Below, one piece after another: positions 23,359-31,781 of a stretch of DNA of 55,722 nt (position 1 is the stretch's first letter; the number at the start of each line of letters is the position of its first letter). This stretch comes from a virus. Below the pieces are notes generated by a model, which worked only from the letters and a program-made list of their open reading frames with translations, was not told the DNA's origin and searched no databases. The translations under genes and the position numbers were made by a program. The stretch lies in the IMG/VR virus record IMGVR_UViG_3300042923_000857, positions 1 through 55,722 of that record; one strand, 5' to 3'.

Positions 23359-24588
23359 TTACACCGCCGCGACTTTCTTCACGCGTAGGAACCCGTTAGC
23401 CGAAGCAACATTGCCGCCAACAAACACAGCGCTACGGTGAGCAATCATACCCTGTTTGAATTTGTAATCAGTCGAACGTTGAACGTCAATGTCAGAGAAT
23501 ACAGTGAGCAAGTAATTGGATAGTGGCCCGTACGCCATAGCAAATGATCCAACCGTTGTCGCAGCGACGCTCACCGGCTTACACGCGCTGTTGATGATAA
23601 AAGGAACAGTATCAATTGTTCCGGTGTTGCCGTTCGTTACAATGGTGTGGAATTTTTTTCCGTCAGTTGTACGCAATTTTGCAAATGCCCTAAGATCCTT
23701 TTTATTAAGAATCAGAACGGCGGCATCTTCGACATCCTCATCCCCGCCGAAGCCAAACACAATTTCTTCGAGAGTGTTGTTGTCGATTGCAGAAATACCA
23801 ACATCTGTCGCTGCGTCAATCGCAGTAGCGGCGGCTGAGAAAATACCCGCCAAGTGATTAGTCGTACCGTCACCGATCAAGATTTCACGAGTGATTTTTT
23901 TACGAGAAGCAACAGTGATACCTTTCATTACTTCTGCATCGTAATCAACGGCCGGGAGTTTTTGGAGCTCTTCGGAATCTTCGGCATACGCAGTAACCTT
24001 CGATTTATTGATGGCTACCGAATCGAATACTGGTTCGGCAGTTGTGTAATCGACACCTTCTGCCGTGTAGTCACCGGTACCATAACTTTTAAGGTATGGC
24101 TGACGGTAGCTTTCGCCTCCAATGAGTGGCTTAGTTGTCACTCGGTCGATAAGGCTGGAGACTTGGTTAAATGTCGGACGGATATCGTTCGCATCGTGAC
24201 GAGGCAAAATAACGCCGGTTGATGCAACCGTGACGGAACGATTCTCTTTAAGCGCCTCACCGCGTTTTTTACGAACTTCTTTGTCGGCGGCTTTAGGATC
24301 AATGACCGGTTGTACATCTAACGGAGCACCGACTTGGCGAGCTTCCGGAGGAGGATTTCCAACGTTAATAGATGCCGCAGCTGCTTTCCGTTGCTCGATC
24401 TTTGACTTTTCTTCATCAAGCGCACGAACCTCAGCCGTCAGCGCATCGAGATCCACTTCTCCATTGCCTTCTAACAATGTGCGGATAGCGGATTTACGCG
24501 CCTCGATTTCTGCCAAACGCACTTCAGGTGTTGCGGAGAATGTTTGCAATTCCATCTTCATAAATGCTTTTTTGATGAATTTACCCAT
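23359..24588 (-). CDS. Major capsid protein, HK97 fold
   Basis: The 409-residue protein has an N-terminal delta-domain coiled coil (residues 25-75, EVRALDEEKSKIEQRKAAA). The mature capsid starts after about residue 100, with SSLIDRVTTKPLIGGESYRQP, the conserved E-loop and P-domain, FGFGGDEDVEDAAVLILNKKDL and the C-terminal SNYLLTVFSDIDVQRSTDYKF. The delta domain is removed by the adjacent protease. The start has GGAGG upstream. Confidence 0.95.
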   Translation of the reverse strand: MGKFIKKAFMKMELQTFSATPEVRLAEIEARKSAIRTLLEGNGEVDLDALTAEVRALDEEKSKIEQRKAAAASINVGNPPPEARQVGAPLDVQPVIDPKAADKEVRKKRGEALKENRSVTVASTGVILPRHDANDIRPTFNQVSSLIDRVTTKPLIGGESYRQPYLKSYGTGDYTAEGVDYTTAEPVFDSVAINKSKVTAYAEDSEELQKLPAVDYDAEVMKGITVASRKKITREILIGDGTTNHLAGIFSAAATAIDAATDVGISAIDNNTLEEIVFGFGGDEDVEDAAVLILNKKDLRAFAKLRTTDGKKFHTIVTNGNTGTIDTVPFIINSACKPVSVAATTVGSFAMAYGPLSNYLLTVFSDIDVQRSTDYKFKQGMIAHRSAVFVGGNVASANGFLRVKKVAAV

Positions 24589-24613
24589 GGTTCTTCATTC
24601 CTCCAATAATGTT

Positions 24614-25222
24614 TTATAGGTACATCTGTAATATCAATTTCTTCCGCTGTTCAGCAGCCACCGCCGCTTGTTCCTTCTCTCTCTCCAGTTCGAAGTAAGA
24701 ACGGGCCGAAATTGACGTTGTATCATAGGCCGGAATATCCACAGCCGAGACATCATAGAGCTTCTTGACTTTGCGCACGGTTCGAATACGATTCTCAGAA
24801 TCATAAGCGGACTCACTGGCCGTAAAAGCGAAACTCATACGGTCGATGTATCCGCCATTGATTTCCTCGTAAATCTTCCGCCCTTCTTCGGTGCCATCCA
24901 GCCGCGCACGAATGAACAATCCTTTTTTATCCGTGGACAACTGCAAGGTTTTATTTCTGGTCCGGGCCATAACCTTGCCAGCGTGATTATAATTAAAAAT
25001 CACATCTGACATATCCGCCTCGTCGAAGGCCCGGTCATCAATTTGTTCTTTATATTCGATACCATCGTACTCCCAAAGCACAGTAGGTTCGTTGAAGGTT
25101 ACTGCATATCCCTCGGCGTATAATTCTTCCTGTCCGGCATCGTTCAGGGCTGTTCTGATTTCAAACGGAAACTCTCTGAACTCGCGATCTTTACGCTTCG
25201 GTTCTTCAGCTTTCAATGTCAT
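24614..25222 (-). CDS. Prohead protease, HK97 S78 family
   Basis: The 202-residue serine protease has the family blocks EGYAVTFNEPTVLWEYDG, SDVIFNYNHAGKVMARTRN (His) and YIDRMSFAFTA (Ser of the R-x-SF-F motif), then VSAVDIPAYDTTSI. It cleaves the capsid delta domain. I used ATG 25222, inside the portal gene's end; the longer frame has no ribosome site. Confidence 0.93.
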   Translation of the reverse strand: MTLKAEEPKRKDREFREFPFEIRTALNDAGQEELYAEGYAVTFNEPTVLWEYDGIEYKEQIDDRAFDEADMSDVIFNYNHAGKVMARTRNKTLQLSTDKKGLFIRARLDGTEEGRKIYEEINGGYIDRMSFAFTASESAYDSENRIRTVRKVKKLYDVSAVDIPAYDTTSISARSYFELEREKEQAAVAAEQRKKLILQMYL

Positions 25223-26462
25223 CTTCGTTCTCGGCCTCCTTTTCTGGCGGATCGTCCGGTTCATCCGGCGCTGGGTCTGTCTTGCCTAATTGATATTCAT
25301 TGGCCTTGTCAGCCTGTATATAGTTAAGAGAAACGATATACTTTTCTCCATCGGGTACCGGACCCATGTTAAAAATCTCCCGGCCCTCGTTTCGATTCAT
25401 TAAGCCGCGATCTACGAGCTTTTCTATAACGGCCAACTTTGTCGTAACACTCGCATATTGCAGCCGGTTAGCTTCGAAAATGATCTCGGCTCCGTGATTT
25501 CTCTCCCCAACAGAAAAAAGCTTGGAAGTGAATTCCAAACTCAGTTGTAAACCTATGGGTTCAATCACTGATTCATAAAAAGCGTTCCATTCGTTCTCGT
25601 TATACATAGACATTACGATCTTTTCGTTGACGTTGAAGAATTTATAAACCTTTTGCTCAATCAACGCCATCTGTTTAGCATCGACTATTTTTGGCTCGTT
25701 CGGCGTGGGGATAAACTCGAACTTGCCATCAGTTGCGCCAACGCCTCCGTTATTATCTGTGCCTAAGTATTCAGAAACGAATTTATCCCTTGCGGCTGCC
25801 ATATCCGCATCCTTTAGCATGGATGTAAATTTCAAAATACCTCTAAGGAACGCCGAAGACTTAATTGCATTGATGATACCCTGATTCGTTGTGTTGATTA
25901 GTTCGAGCGTTGGAAGCAAGGCGACATCGTTGCTTTCTCCGAACATATCCCCCTCGTTGAAGTAACGGCGCAGGTGGATAATTTGGCTATAAGGTTGTGT
26001 CAATGTCCTTCCATTTGAAAACCTGAATTTCAGGTATGTTTCATCTTTGTATTCCCAAGTTTCAACAGTCGAAGGAGTGAGCGGGTAGAACCCCGTAATA
26101 CCCATGCTATCGGACTGAATCAAGATGAAAGCATTGCTTCTCATAAACAATTGCGTGACCACTTTGTAATAAAAGTCATACGCATTCATATGAGGGTTAG
26201 GTCGAACAGACAATTTCTTTTCAAGCATACTATGCTGCAGTTTGATATTCCCATCCGTTCGGCGGATATGCCTCGGCTTCAATTTGGCCGCATTGGTTGC
26301 AATGGCATGGATCGTCGATCTCACAACATCGCTCGCATATGCATTATTACCAAAGGCACTGAATGTTGGGCTCCATCCATTCATAACCTGCATTCTAGTC
26401 ATGCCCGTCGGAGTTTGATCCTTACTACCAAACCACTTCTGCCAGATGCTCCGTTTTTGCAA
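25206..26462 (-). CDS. Portal protein, HK97 family
   Basis: The 418-residue protein is the dodecameric DNA gate. Evidence is the N-terminal IWQKWFGSKD, the stem region with VRSTIHAIATNAAKLKPRH, LSVRPNPHMNAYDFYYKVVTQ, LLPTLELINTTNQGIINAIK and a C-terminal RNEGREIFNMGPVPDGEKY. Translation starts at TTG after GGGGGTGATAAA. Confidence 0.94.
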   Translation of the reverse strand: MQKRSIWQKWFGSKDQTPTGMTRMQVMNGWSPTFSAFGNNAYASDVVRSTIHAIATNAAKLKPRHIRRTDGNIKLQHSMLEKKLSVRPNPHMNAYDFYYKVVTQLFMRSNAFILIQSDSMGITGFYPLTPSTVETWEYKDETYLKFRFSNGRTLTQPYSQIIHLRRYFNEGDMFGESNDVALLPTLELINTTNQGIINAIKSSAFLRGILKFTSMLKDADMAAARDKFVSEYLGTDNNGGVGATDGKFEFIPTPNEPKIVDAKQMALIEQKVYKFFNVNEKIVMSMYNENEWNAFYESVIEPIGLQLSLEFTSKLFSVGERNHGAEIIFEANRLQYASVTTKLAVIEKLVDRGLMNRNEGREIFNMGPVPDGEKYIVSLNYIQADKANEYQLGKTDPAPDEPDDPPEKEAENEDDIES

Positions 26463-26475
26463 TTTATCACCCCCT

Positions 26476-28167
26476 TCAAATCAGAGCCTTGAAGTCATTC
26501 ATTCGGTTATACAGAACCGTATAGGCGATCAACAAAGAAACAGCCCCGTCAATTCGAGCCCGTTGGTTTTTGCCTTTGATTGGCCTGATATTGTCATTCG
26601 TGTCATGATGCACAGAACAGTTTGTTAGGTTCCAGAGAGTCAGCTGGTTGTTGTTATAGTTGATACGTTTGCCAGCTAAGTCAGCGCCCATTTGCTTCAT
26701 TGGTTGGCTAAATGTTTGAGCACCCTGACGGACAACCTCCATCGTAAATCCTTGACCTTGCATTTCGTCGACCCAGTACTTTGCATTCCATTGGTCGTAG
26801 CCAATCCATACAGGTGTGATGTCGAATTCCTTATACATCTTCAAGAACCATGCCGTTACATCGGTATAGTCCACTTTATTCCCGGCACAAGCTGTTAACC
26901 AACCGCGATCGATGTATCTATCGTAGGGGATCTTATCCTCATTGACGCGCTTCTCGATCAATTCCTCTGGAAGGAAATATTGTTGCAGCGCATAAATTTT
27001 ATCGTCCCCAGGCTTCATAACGAGCAATGTAGCGCAACTTAAATCAGTTGTGCTGGACAAATCCGAGCCGCCAACCGCGTATGATCCACGAAGGAATTCC
27101 ATGTCGTAAGTTGCATCGTTTTTGGCATCCTCATAAACCAACCAAGCCTCAGCGCTAGTCTCTCTGATATTAAAATCTTTGGTTAGAAGATTCTTGACCA
27201 GCATTGGATTGGCTTTGGCTTTATTGACCTTGGTTTGAAGTTGATCGATCTTTTTGATCGTGCCCAAACCGGGATTAGCTTTCGGCCAGCATTCAGGATC
27301 CGTCCATTCTTTCCGATCATCGAGCTCGTAAATAATCGGGAGGAACCGGTCGTCCTTGTAGCCTTCCGGATCGTCCAAACCGTTTAATACATCTTCGGCC
27401 TCGGAATACTTCTGGTCGTAGACAGCTTCGCGAACAGTGCCGGCCGTCGTGATCATGACGATTAGCGGTTGCTCCCGCGAGCTCGTACCATCCACGATTA
27501 CGTCATAGAGGTTCTTGTCCTTCCAAGCGTGTATCTCATCAAGTAGGGCGCCCGACACGTTGAGTCCATCCAGCGTCTCGCTATCGGCTCCCAGCGGCTT
27601 AAACGAGCTATCGTTCCAGTCAGATACCAACTCGCTAACAAGCGGCTTTATGCGACTGAGGAGGACGGGCGACTTCTTGACCATTCGCTTCGCTTCGAGC
27701 CATACGAGTTTCGCTTGATCCTTCTTTGTTGCGCATGCGTATACTTCCGCCCCAGGCTCGCCGTCCGCGATCTGAAGGTAAAGCCCGATACCGGATGCTA
27801 TGGTCGATTTCCCGTTCTTCCGGGCAACGACCAATAAGACCTCGCGGTATTTGCGGGTCCCGTCAATTTTATGGATGAATCCGAAAGTGGCAGCTATAAA
27901 AGCCTGTTGCCATAACTCCAGATCGATCGGCTTACCGCCCCATTTACCTTTCGAGTGCTTGCAGAAGTTCTCAATAAACTCGATGGCGTGGTTCGCGTGG
28001 CCGGGACTGTATTCGTATTCCGACTTCTGATCGTAAACGTTGGCAGCGAGCTTCCGGTAAATCCTCCGGACTTTATCTCCGACAACAACCTGTCCGTTTT
28101 CGATCTGCGTCCAATAGGCGAGTACGGGGTTATACGCTAATGGGTATTCGACTCTGAGCGCACTCAT
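26476..28167 (-). CDS. terL: Terminase large subunit
   Basis: The 563-residue DNA-packaging motor belongs to the HK97/Terminase_1 family. Visible parts are the Walker A-like VVARKNGKSTIASGIGLYLQ, Walker B with GALLDEIHAW and the nuclease part with GSDLSSTTDLSCATLLV and WNAKYWVDEMQGQGF. It lies between the small subunit and the portal, overlapping the small subunit by four bases. Confidence 0.95.
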   Translation of the reverse strand: MSALRVEYPLAYNPVLAYWTQIENGQVVVGDKVRRIYRKLAANVYDQKSEYEYSPGHANHAIEFIENFCKHSKGKWGGKPIDLELWQQAFIAATFGFIHKIDGTRKYREVLLVVARKNGKSTIASGIGLYLQIADGEPGAEVYACATKKDQAKLVWLEAKRMVKKSPVLLSRIKPLVSELVSDWNDSSFKPLGADSETLDGLNVSGALLDEIHAWKDKNLYDVIVDGTSSREQPLIVMITTAGTVREAVYDQKYSEAEDVLNGLDDPEGYKDDRFLPIIYELDDRKEWTDPECWPKANPGLGTIKKIDQLQTKVNKAKANPMLVKNLLTKDFNIRETSAEAWLVYEDAKNDATYDMEFLRGSYAVGGSDLSSTTDLSCATLLVMKPGDDKIYALQQYFLPEELIEKRVNEDKIPYDRYIDRGWLTACAGNKVDYTDVTAWFLKMYKEFDITPVWIGYDQWNAKYWVDEMQGQGFTMEVVRQGAQTFSQPMKQMGADLAGKRINYNNNQLTLWNLTNCSVHHDTNDNIRPIKGKNQRARIDGAVSLLIAYTVLYNRMNDFKALI

Positions 28168-28604
28168 CGCTTATTCGCCAATTCGTCGCGCTTATTCGTC
28201 CATTCGTCGAATCCATCGCTTTTAGGATTACTTTTCACGCCGCCCTCTCCGTCACCTTTCGGTATCAGGTCGGTAAGTTGCTTGATGATCTGCTGATAGT
28301 TCCGGTTCATTTGATTGTAGAGCCGGGCAACCGGACGCTCCCGTTCATACGCCGCAGTCTTCTCGGATTGCGTGAACTGTTCGACATATCCGCGGTCGTC
28401 TAAGTCCGCCTCGTAATCTTCCAGCGAGACGAGCATGAATGCAGCTCGTCGAATTAATCCGTTGGCGATCCCCATCTGTTCGGCGGGAATCTTCTCGTAA
28501 CTCTTCCGAAGTCGCTTCTCTTCGGCCGAAACCCTACGCTTTTTATCCCGCTGTCGCTTCTTCTTCGCTAGCTCCTCGAGCCGCTTGGCCTCATCGCCCT
28601 CCAT
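28164..28604 (-). CDS. Terminase small subunit-like protein
   Basis: The 146-residue protein lies directly upstream of the large subunit. It has a very basic N-terminus (KKKRQRDKKRRVSAEEKRL), a helical middle (MGIANGLIRRAAFMLVSLEDYEADL) and the pattern VARLYNQMNRNYQQIIKQLTDLIP seen in P27-type small terminases. The role is packaging-site recognition. The start follows GAGGTGATACG. Confidence 0.8.
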   Translation of the reverse strand: MEGDEAKRLEELAKKKRQRDKKRRVSAEEKRLRKSYEKIPAEQMGIANGLIRRAAFMLVSLEDYEADLDDRGYVEQFTQSEKTAAYERERPVARLYNQMNRNYQQIIKQLTDLIPKGDGEGGVKSNPKSDGFDEWTNKRDELANKR

Positions 28605-28688
28605 CGTATCACCTCACTTTGGGGTAGGGGGGTCATGCGCAAGCCCTGCGCGTTCTTTGAATGGGGCACAACGGTGTTCAGCCGGAGC

Positions 28689-28898
28689 CTAGTCTGGGTC
28701 AGACCGGGGGGGCTTGGCCTGATCCGTGGTTAGGACAACGGTGGCGTCCTGTCTTCCACCCCACCAATCCGTCTGACCGTCTGCCCAAACGTTGAAATGG
28801 TATATATCGCAGAACACTACCGATACCTCTTCTAAGAAGGCAGCAACAACGCCCGATCCATCAGGTACAGTGTTATCGCATTGCTCGCATATCTTCAT
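28689..28898 (-). CDS. Small protein with Cys pair
   Basis: The 69-residue protein MKICEQCDNTVPDGSGVVAAF... has one N-terminal CxxC, followed by an unusual Trp-rich centre (HFNVWADGQTDWWGG). The ribosome site GAGAGGTAG supports the start. The downstream 28600-28688 segment may hold the packaging site. The function is unknown. Confidence 0.58.
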   Translation of the reverse strand: MKICEQCDNTVPDGSGVVAAFLEEVSVVFCDIYHFNVWADGQTDWWGGRQDATVVLTTDQAKPPRSDPD

Positions 28899-28905
28899 TC
28901 GCTCT

Positions 28906-29103
28906 CTACCTCTCCTCCCACGCTACCCTGTACCACGTCCATGGTAGATACCACTTACCTACCCATACAGACCTTGCTATTACAAACTCCACATTGTTAG
29001 GCGCCCCACAGTGAGGGCATATAGGCATGAAGAACTTCGAACTAAACTGAGCATCGGCTACTATCTCCCTACACCCTAAGCACTTAGCCCACTTGTTCCA
29101 CAT
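28906..29103 (-). CDS. Small zinc-ribbon-like protein
   Basis: The 65-residue protein has two Cys pairs, CLGC and CPHC, 20 residues apart, and a Trp-rich C-terminal end. This pattern suits a zinc ribbon. It is encoded in the short gene string between HNH and terminase. The function is unknown. Confidence 0.62.
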   Translation of the reverse strand: MWNKWAKCLGCREIVADAQFSSKFFMPICPHCGAPNNVEFVIARSVWVGKWYLPWTWYRVAWEER

Positions 29104-29104
29104 A

Positions 29105-29617
29105 TTACTTATCGCTCCTATCCGCAGTACACCCTGTTATATACTCCACCTCATGGGTAGTCGCCTCGCCCACGGCTGCATGAATAGTGATGGACCTTAC
29201 GCCTTTCAGTTGCTGGCCATCCTGATAGACCTTTGCATAATGACCGCCCTTCTCCTGAACGAACAGAAGAGCAGGGTGCTGGTCGAGCATTAGCGGTATA
29301 CCACTCACTACGCCCAACCCTAGATCCTTCTCGATGCTGTCGCATGCAGTTTGAATTCGCTTGGCGATTTCTTTCCTTTCTTCGCTGTGAGCAGCGGTAT
29401 CGAGCATATGCCGTAACTCAGCTAAGTACCGCACCTTATCTTGCATAGCATTCCTGTCATATGGCTTCATTCGAATCACTCCATCTTCTTTATTTAATTG
29501 ATTTTCAGGAATAGGCATCATTGGACCTTTACATTTCGGGCAACTTTTCCCGTCGAGGTTTCGTTTATCGATAATAGAGAAATCGCAATCTAAGCATCCA
29601 TAACCACCGATATTCAT
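29105..29617 (-). CDS. Zinc-ribbon protein of unknown function
   Basis: The 170-residue protein has an N-terminal ribbon (CLDCDFSIIDKRNLDGKSCPKC), a helical region (YLAELRHMLDTAAHSEERK) and a C-terminal beta part (LLFVQEKGGHYAKVYQDGQQ). It lies in the pre-terminase gene string. No known family is recognised. Confidence 0.64.
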   Translation of the reverse strand: MNIGGYGCLDCDFSIIDKRNLDGKSCPKCKGPMMPIPENQLNKEDGVIRMKPYDRNAMQDKVRYLAELRHMLDTAAHSEERKEIAKRIQTACDSIEKDLGLGVVSGIPLMLDQHPALLFVQEKGGHYAKVYQDGQQLKGVRSITIHAAVGEATTHEVEYITGCTADRSDK

Positions 29618-29629
29618 TTAATCGCTCCT

Positions 29630-29842
29630 TTAACGTGAGTGATAGACTGTTACATCATCTCCACTCGCTAGATCAACGCTCAACACCCAATGCCTATTAG
29701 CTTCCATGTAGAACTTGAACTGTTCATCAATCGATTCTCTGTTTAACTCTATCCAGCCACGTGCTTCAGGAGTAACCCCCATCTGCTTTATAAACTCATC
29801 GAGCGTTGCACGGGACTTGCCGTTCCCCCTGCCGATCGTCAT
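29630..29842 (-). CDS. Small phage protein of unknown function
   Basis: The 70-residue protein (TLDEFIKQMGVTPEARGWIEL, then FYMEANRHWVLSVDLASGDD) has a helical first half and a beta end. It is read in series with its neighbours. It is encoded before the zinc-ribbon genes and may belong to the same packaging-region cluster. Confidence 0.6.
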   Translation of the reverse strand: MTIGRGNGKSRATLDEFIKQMGVTPEARGWIELNRESIDEQFKFYMEANRHWVLSVDLASGDDVTVYHSR

Positions 29843-29874
29843 ACAAACATCCCCCTTATGCTTAATTTGGACAA

Positions 29875-29899
29875 AAGAAAAAGCCGCCTATTTAGCGAC
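29875..29899 (-). terminator. Intrinsic terminator-like hairpin
   Basis: - strand GTCGC/GCGGC stem (one G-T pair) followed by TTTTTCTTTT, directly after the 50-codon gene at 29901. A second similar hairpin is at 30083. Both may attenuate the late transcript. Confidence 0.65.
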
Positions 29900-29900
29900 T

Positions 29901-30053
29901 TCACCGCTCCAAGATGCCGTTAACACGATCCATCATTTCATCGCGAACAGGGATGGGTATACGCTCATCCTTGCTCATATCAATGAGTACCTGACATAGT
30001 TCTTGAACAACGTCAAGTTCAGTCATCTTCACCTCGACCTGCAATCCAGCCAT
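29901..30053 (-). CDS. Small phage protein (50 residues)
   Basis: The frame starts at ATG 30053, eight bases after AAAAGGGG, and encodes an acidic helical peptide (TELDVVQELCQVLIDMSKDE, then RDEMMDRVNGILER). It is flanked on both sides by terminator-like hairpins. The function is unknown. Confidence 0.6.
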   Translation of the reverse strand: MAGLQVEVKMTELDVVQELCQVLIDMSKDERIPIPVRDEMMDRVNGILER

Positions 30054-30082
30054 ATGCATTTCCCCTTTTAATTTGGTCAAAA

Positions 30083-30106
30083 GAAAAAGCCACTCGATTG
30101 AGTGAC
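30083..30106 (-). terminator. Intrinsic terminator-like hairpin
   Basis: - strand GTCACTC/GAGTGGC stem with a 4-base loop and TTTTTCTTTT after it. It lies between the 72-residue and 50-residue genes. Confidence 0.7.
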
Positions 30107-30113
30107 TTGATTT

Positions 30114-30332
30114 TCATATTTCAGTGAAAATAGAGATGTCTGATGGTATTACATCACGTTGATCCGCCTTTGTTACTTCCCTGTTTACCGAATGCTTTAT
30201 TTCCTCTGTCGTTTCTTTAACATACATCTCAACGATTTCTTCGGGTGTTGCCCCCATTGCGATATACCCATCAACTACACTGGACCATACGGCATATTTA
30301 CCGTTCGTTTGCTTATCTATTCTTCTCCCCAC
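30114..30332 (-). CDS. Small phage protein (72 residues)
   Basis: The gene starts with GTG after GGTGATCGAAT, overlapping the end of the HNH gene. The protein has a short basic N-terminus and a helical region (TPEEIVEMYVKETTEEIKHSV). It is likely translated with HNH as the first pair of the late operon. The function is unknown. Confidence 0.62.
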   Translation of the reverse strand: MGRRIDKQTNGKYAVWSSVVDGYIAMGATPEEIVEMYVKETTEEIKHSVNREVTKADQRDVIPSDISIFTEI

Positions 30333-30637
30333 ATTCGATCACCAACCTGTATCAGATTTCCCTCGCTATCAAACGCAAGCCCCTCTGCCGTCACCGGCTC
30401 ATGGCTGCCGTGATGTTCCTTGTTATGGCAATCCTGACAAACGTATTCGAGTAGATCGTGATTAAGCGATATCGCCGGATCGTTTATATTGGTCGGCGTT
30501 AGATATACCTTATGATGGACAATATACCCTGGCGCCGGGCAACGTTCGCATAAGCCAAACACCTTCTTGATGTATGCTGCTCTGCACTTCTTCCATGCCT
30601 TGCTGTTATAGAACTTAATCGACCATTCTTTAGCCAT
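30317..30637 (-). CDS. HNH endonuclease
   Basis: The 106-residue protein has a complete HNH fold: FYNSKAWKKCRAAYIKK, CERC, IVHHKVYLTPTNIND (catalytic HH), NHDLLEYVCQDCHNKEHHG. HNH proteins beside terminase are needed for packaging-end cleavage in HK97-like cos phages; by that precedent this one supports cos-type packaging. I took ATG 30637 after GGGAGCTGAA. It is the first gene of the late operon. Confidence 0.9.
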   Translation of the reverse strand: MAKEWSIKFYNSKAWKKCRAAYIKKVFGLCERCPAPGYIVHHKVYLTPTNINDPAISLNHDLLEYVCQDCHNKEHHGSHEPVTAEGLAFDSEGNLIQVGDRMWGEE

Positions 30638-30782
30638 TTCAGCTCCCAAGATATTAATTGACATATTTTAGTGCAGATTGTATGCTATTCTCAAATCCGA
30701 TAGCATCGGTCAAAGTTGAGTCGAGGGAAAGCATCCCCGGCTCTTTTTGTTTGTCTTGGTGTTGATTTTCTTCGTTTTTCTC

Positions 30783-30830
30783 ATTTGTCAAGACAAATTC
30801 ACCTATGGTTTAGACGTTTTCACCTATGGT
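30783..30830. promoter_or_regulatory. Late-operon control region: palindrome and 21-bp direct repeat
   Basis: A 16-bp palindrome, ATTTGTCAAGACAAAT (30783-30798), abuts two copies of TTCACCTATGGT (30798-30809 and 30819-30830) with a 21-bp period, two helical turns. On the - strand the palindrome contains TTGACA, a -35 box, but no good -10 follows at 17 bases. This layout suggests an activator-dependent late promoter reading into HNH, plausibly the target of the ArpU-type protein. The segment 30640-30908 has no gene. Confidence 0.55.
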
Positions 30831-30908
30831 CAATTTATCTGTATTTCCTTCTGGCTTTGCGGTAGTATTAATTGCAGGAGAAGCACTCCGGGAAAGAGGT
30901 GAAAAACA

Positions 30909-31124
30909 ATGAATCCTACTTATGAATTCCATGGGTATAAAATTATCGCTAACGGCTCTAAGGTGAACTTTTATAAACCCATTAATGATGAGTCAGAGCT
31001 TTTAGTTCTGAAAGATCAAGCAATCTTTGCCAAAGTGAATTTTGTTGGCGATGGGGCAATTAATGTATCATCACCCGACGGTGTCCGCATTCAGGGACAA
31101 ACAATCACTCTTCTAAGTCGATAA
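30909..31124 (+). CDS. Small + strand protein of unknown function
   Basis: The 71-residue beta-rich protein (GYKIIANGSKVNFYKPIND, ending in VRIQGQTITLLSR) has a strong AAAGAGGTGAAAAACA before its ATG. It is divergent from the late operon across the control region and convergent with the SOS gene. It is alone on its strand here, so it is probably a separately expressed accessory gene. Confidence 0.66.
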   Translation: MNPTYEFHGYKIIANGSKVNFYKPINDESELLVLKDQAIFAKVNFVGDGAINVSSPDGVRIQGQTITLLSR

Positions 31125-31129
31125 CATCG

Positions 31130-31163
31130 AAAAAACTCTGTAGCGAGTGCACGCGCTATAGAG
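31130..31163 (-). terminator. Terminator of the SOS-controlled gene
   Basis: - strand CTCTATAGCG/CGCTACAGAG, ten pairs with one G-T, is followed by six Ts. It closes a one-gene unit. Confidence 0.85.
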
Positions 31164-31176
31164 CTGATAATCATCT

Positions 31177-31524
31177 TCACCCCTCGGTCAAAGACATCTC
31201 ATTCTTCCTCAAGATATCTCCCATCTTCATCCTGCGGTAAAACACAAGTTCGGACGTCGGTATTTCATACTCTTGGCGATTGCCGTGAAGCGAATATCGG
31301 TACTGGCGCTCGCCGATCGGAACGTCATATACCCACATTCTATTGGCTTTCATTCTTACGTGCGACTCTTCCAGCTCCGTCATTAATTCTCGCCCTAATG
31401 ACTTTGCCGCTAATTGCAATAGTGACGTCGACTTAGCGACTTGATCCTTCATGTCCTCGACCATGGTCAATATCGCGATATGGCTGCTTAGGGAATTGAT
31501 TGGGTCAAAGCTACTTGCTGACAT
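31177..31524 (-). CDS. LexA-box-controlled protein of unknown function
   Basis: The 115-residue protein has an N-terminal half that looks helical (ILTMVEDMKDQVAKSTSLLQ) and a beta C-terminal half (MWVYDVPIGERQYRYSLHGN). No family is recognised. I chose ATG 31524, after AAAGGGTGATC, because the longer frame runs through the promoter. The gene is monocistronic, with its own promoter carrying a Gram-positive SOS box and its own terminator, so it should be induced by DNA damage. Confidence 0.72.
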   Translation of the reverse strand: MSASSFDPINSLSSHIAILTMVEDMKDQVAKSTSLLQLAAKSLGRELMTELEESHVRMKANRMWVYDVPIGERQYRYSLHGNRQEYEIPTSELVFYRRMKMGDILRKNEMSLTEG

Positions 31525-31555
31525 CGAGATCACCCTTTGTTGATTTGGTGTTCTC

Positions 31556-31585
31556 ATTATACACGAACAATTGTTCTCGTTTCTA
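31556..31585 (-). promoter_or_regulatory. SOS promoter with LexA (DinR) box
   Basis: The -10 TATAAT (31556-31561) and a weak -35 TAGAAA (31580-31585) flank the perfect palindrome GAACAATTGTTC (31565-31576). This fits the Bacillus LexA site GAAC-N4-GTTC and lies in the promoter spacer, where bound LexA would block RNA polymerase. Confidence 0.85.
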
Positions 31586-31594
31586 GTGGTAGTT

Positions 31595-31621
31595 AAAACG
31601 GCCATTTACTGACGCAGGCCG
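31595..31621 (-). terminator. Possible 3' hairpin of the structured RNA
   Basis: - strand CGGCC/GGCCG with a 13-base loop, then TTTT. It is the last strong fold of the non-coding region before the SOS promoter. Confidence 0.45.
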
Positions 31622-31781
31622 CATGCGCTGCCGATCCGAACCTTGTTCATAGGTGCTTGGCATCAACACCCAAGGAGTGTACATCCCCACCTACTGGGGC
31701 ATTTACCCTTGCCGGCAGGTCTAATGTCATCGGGATGTTTTAGGGAGGTTCGGCGTAACGAAAATGAGGGATAAGCATTGT

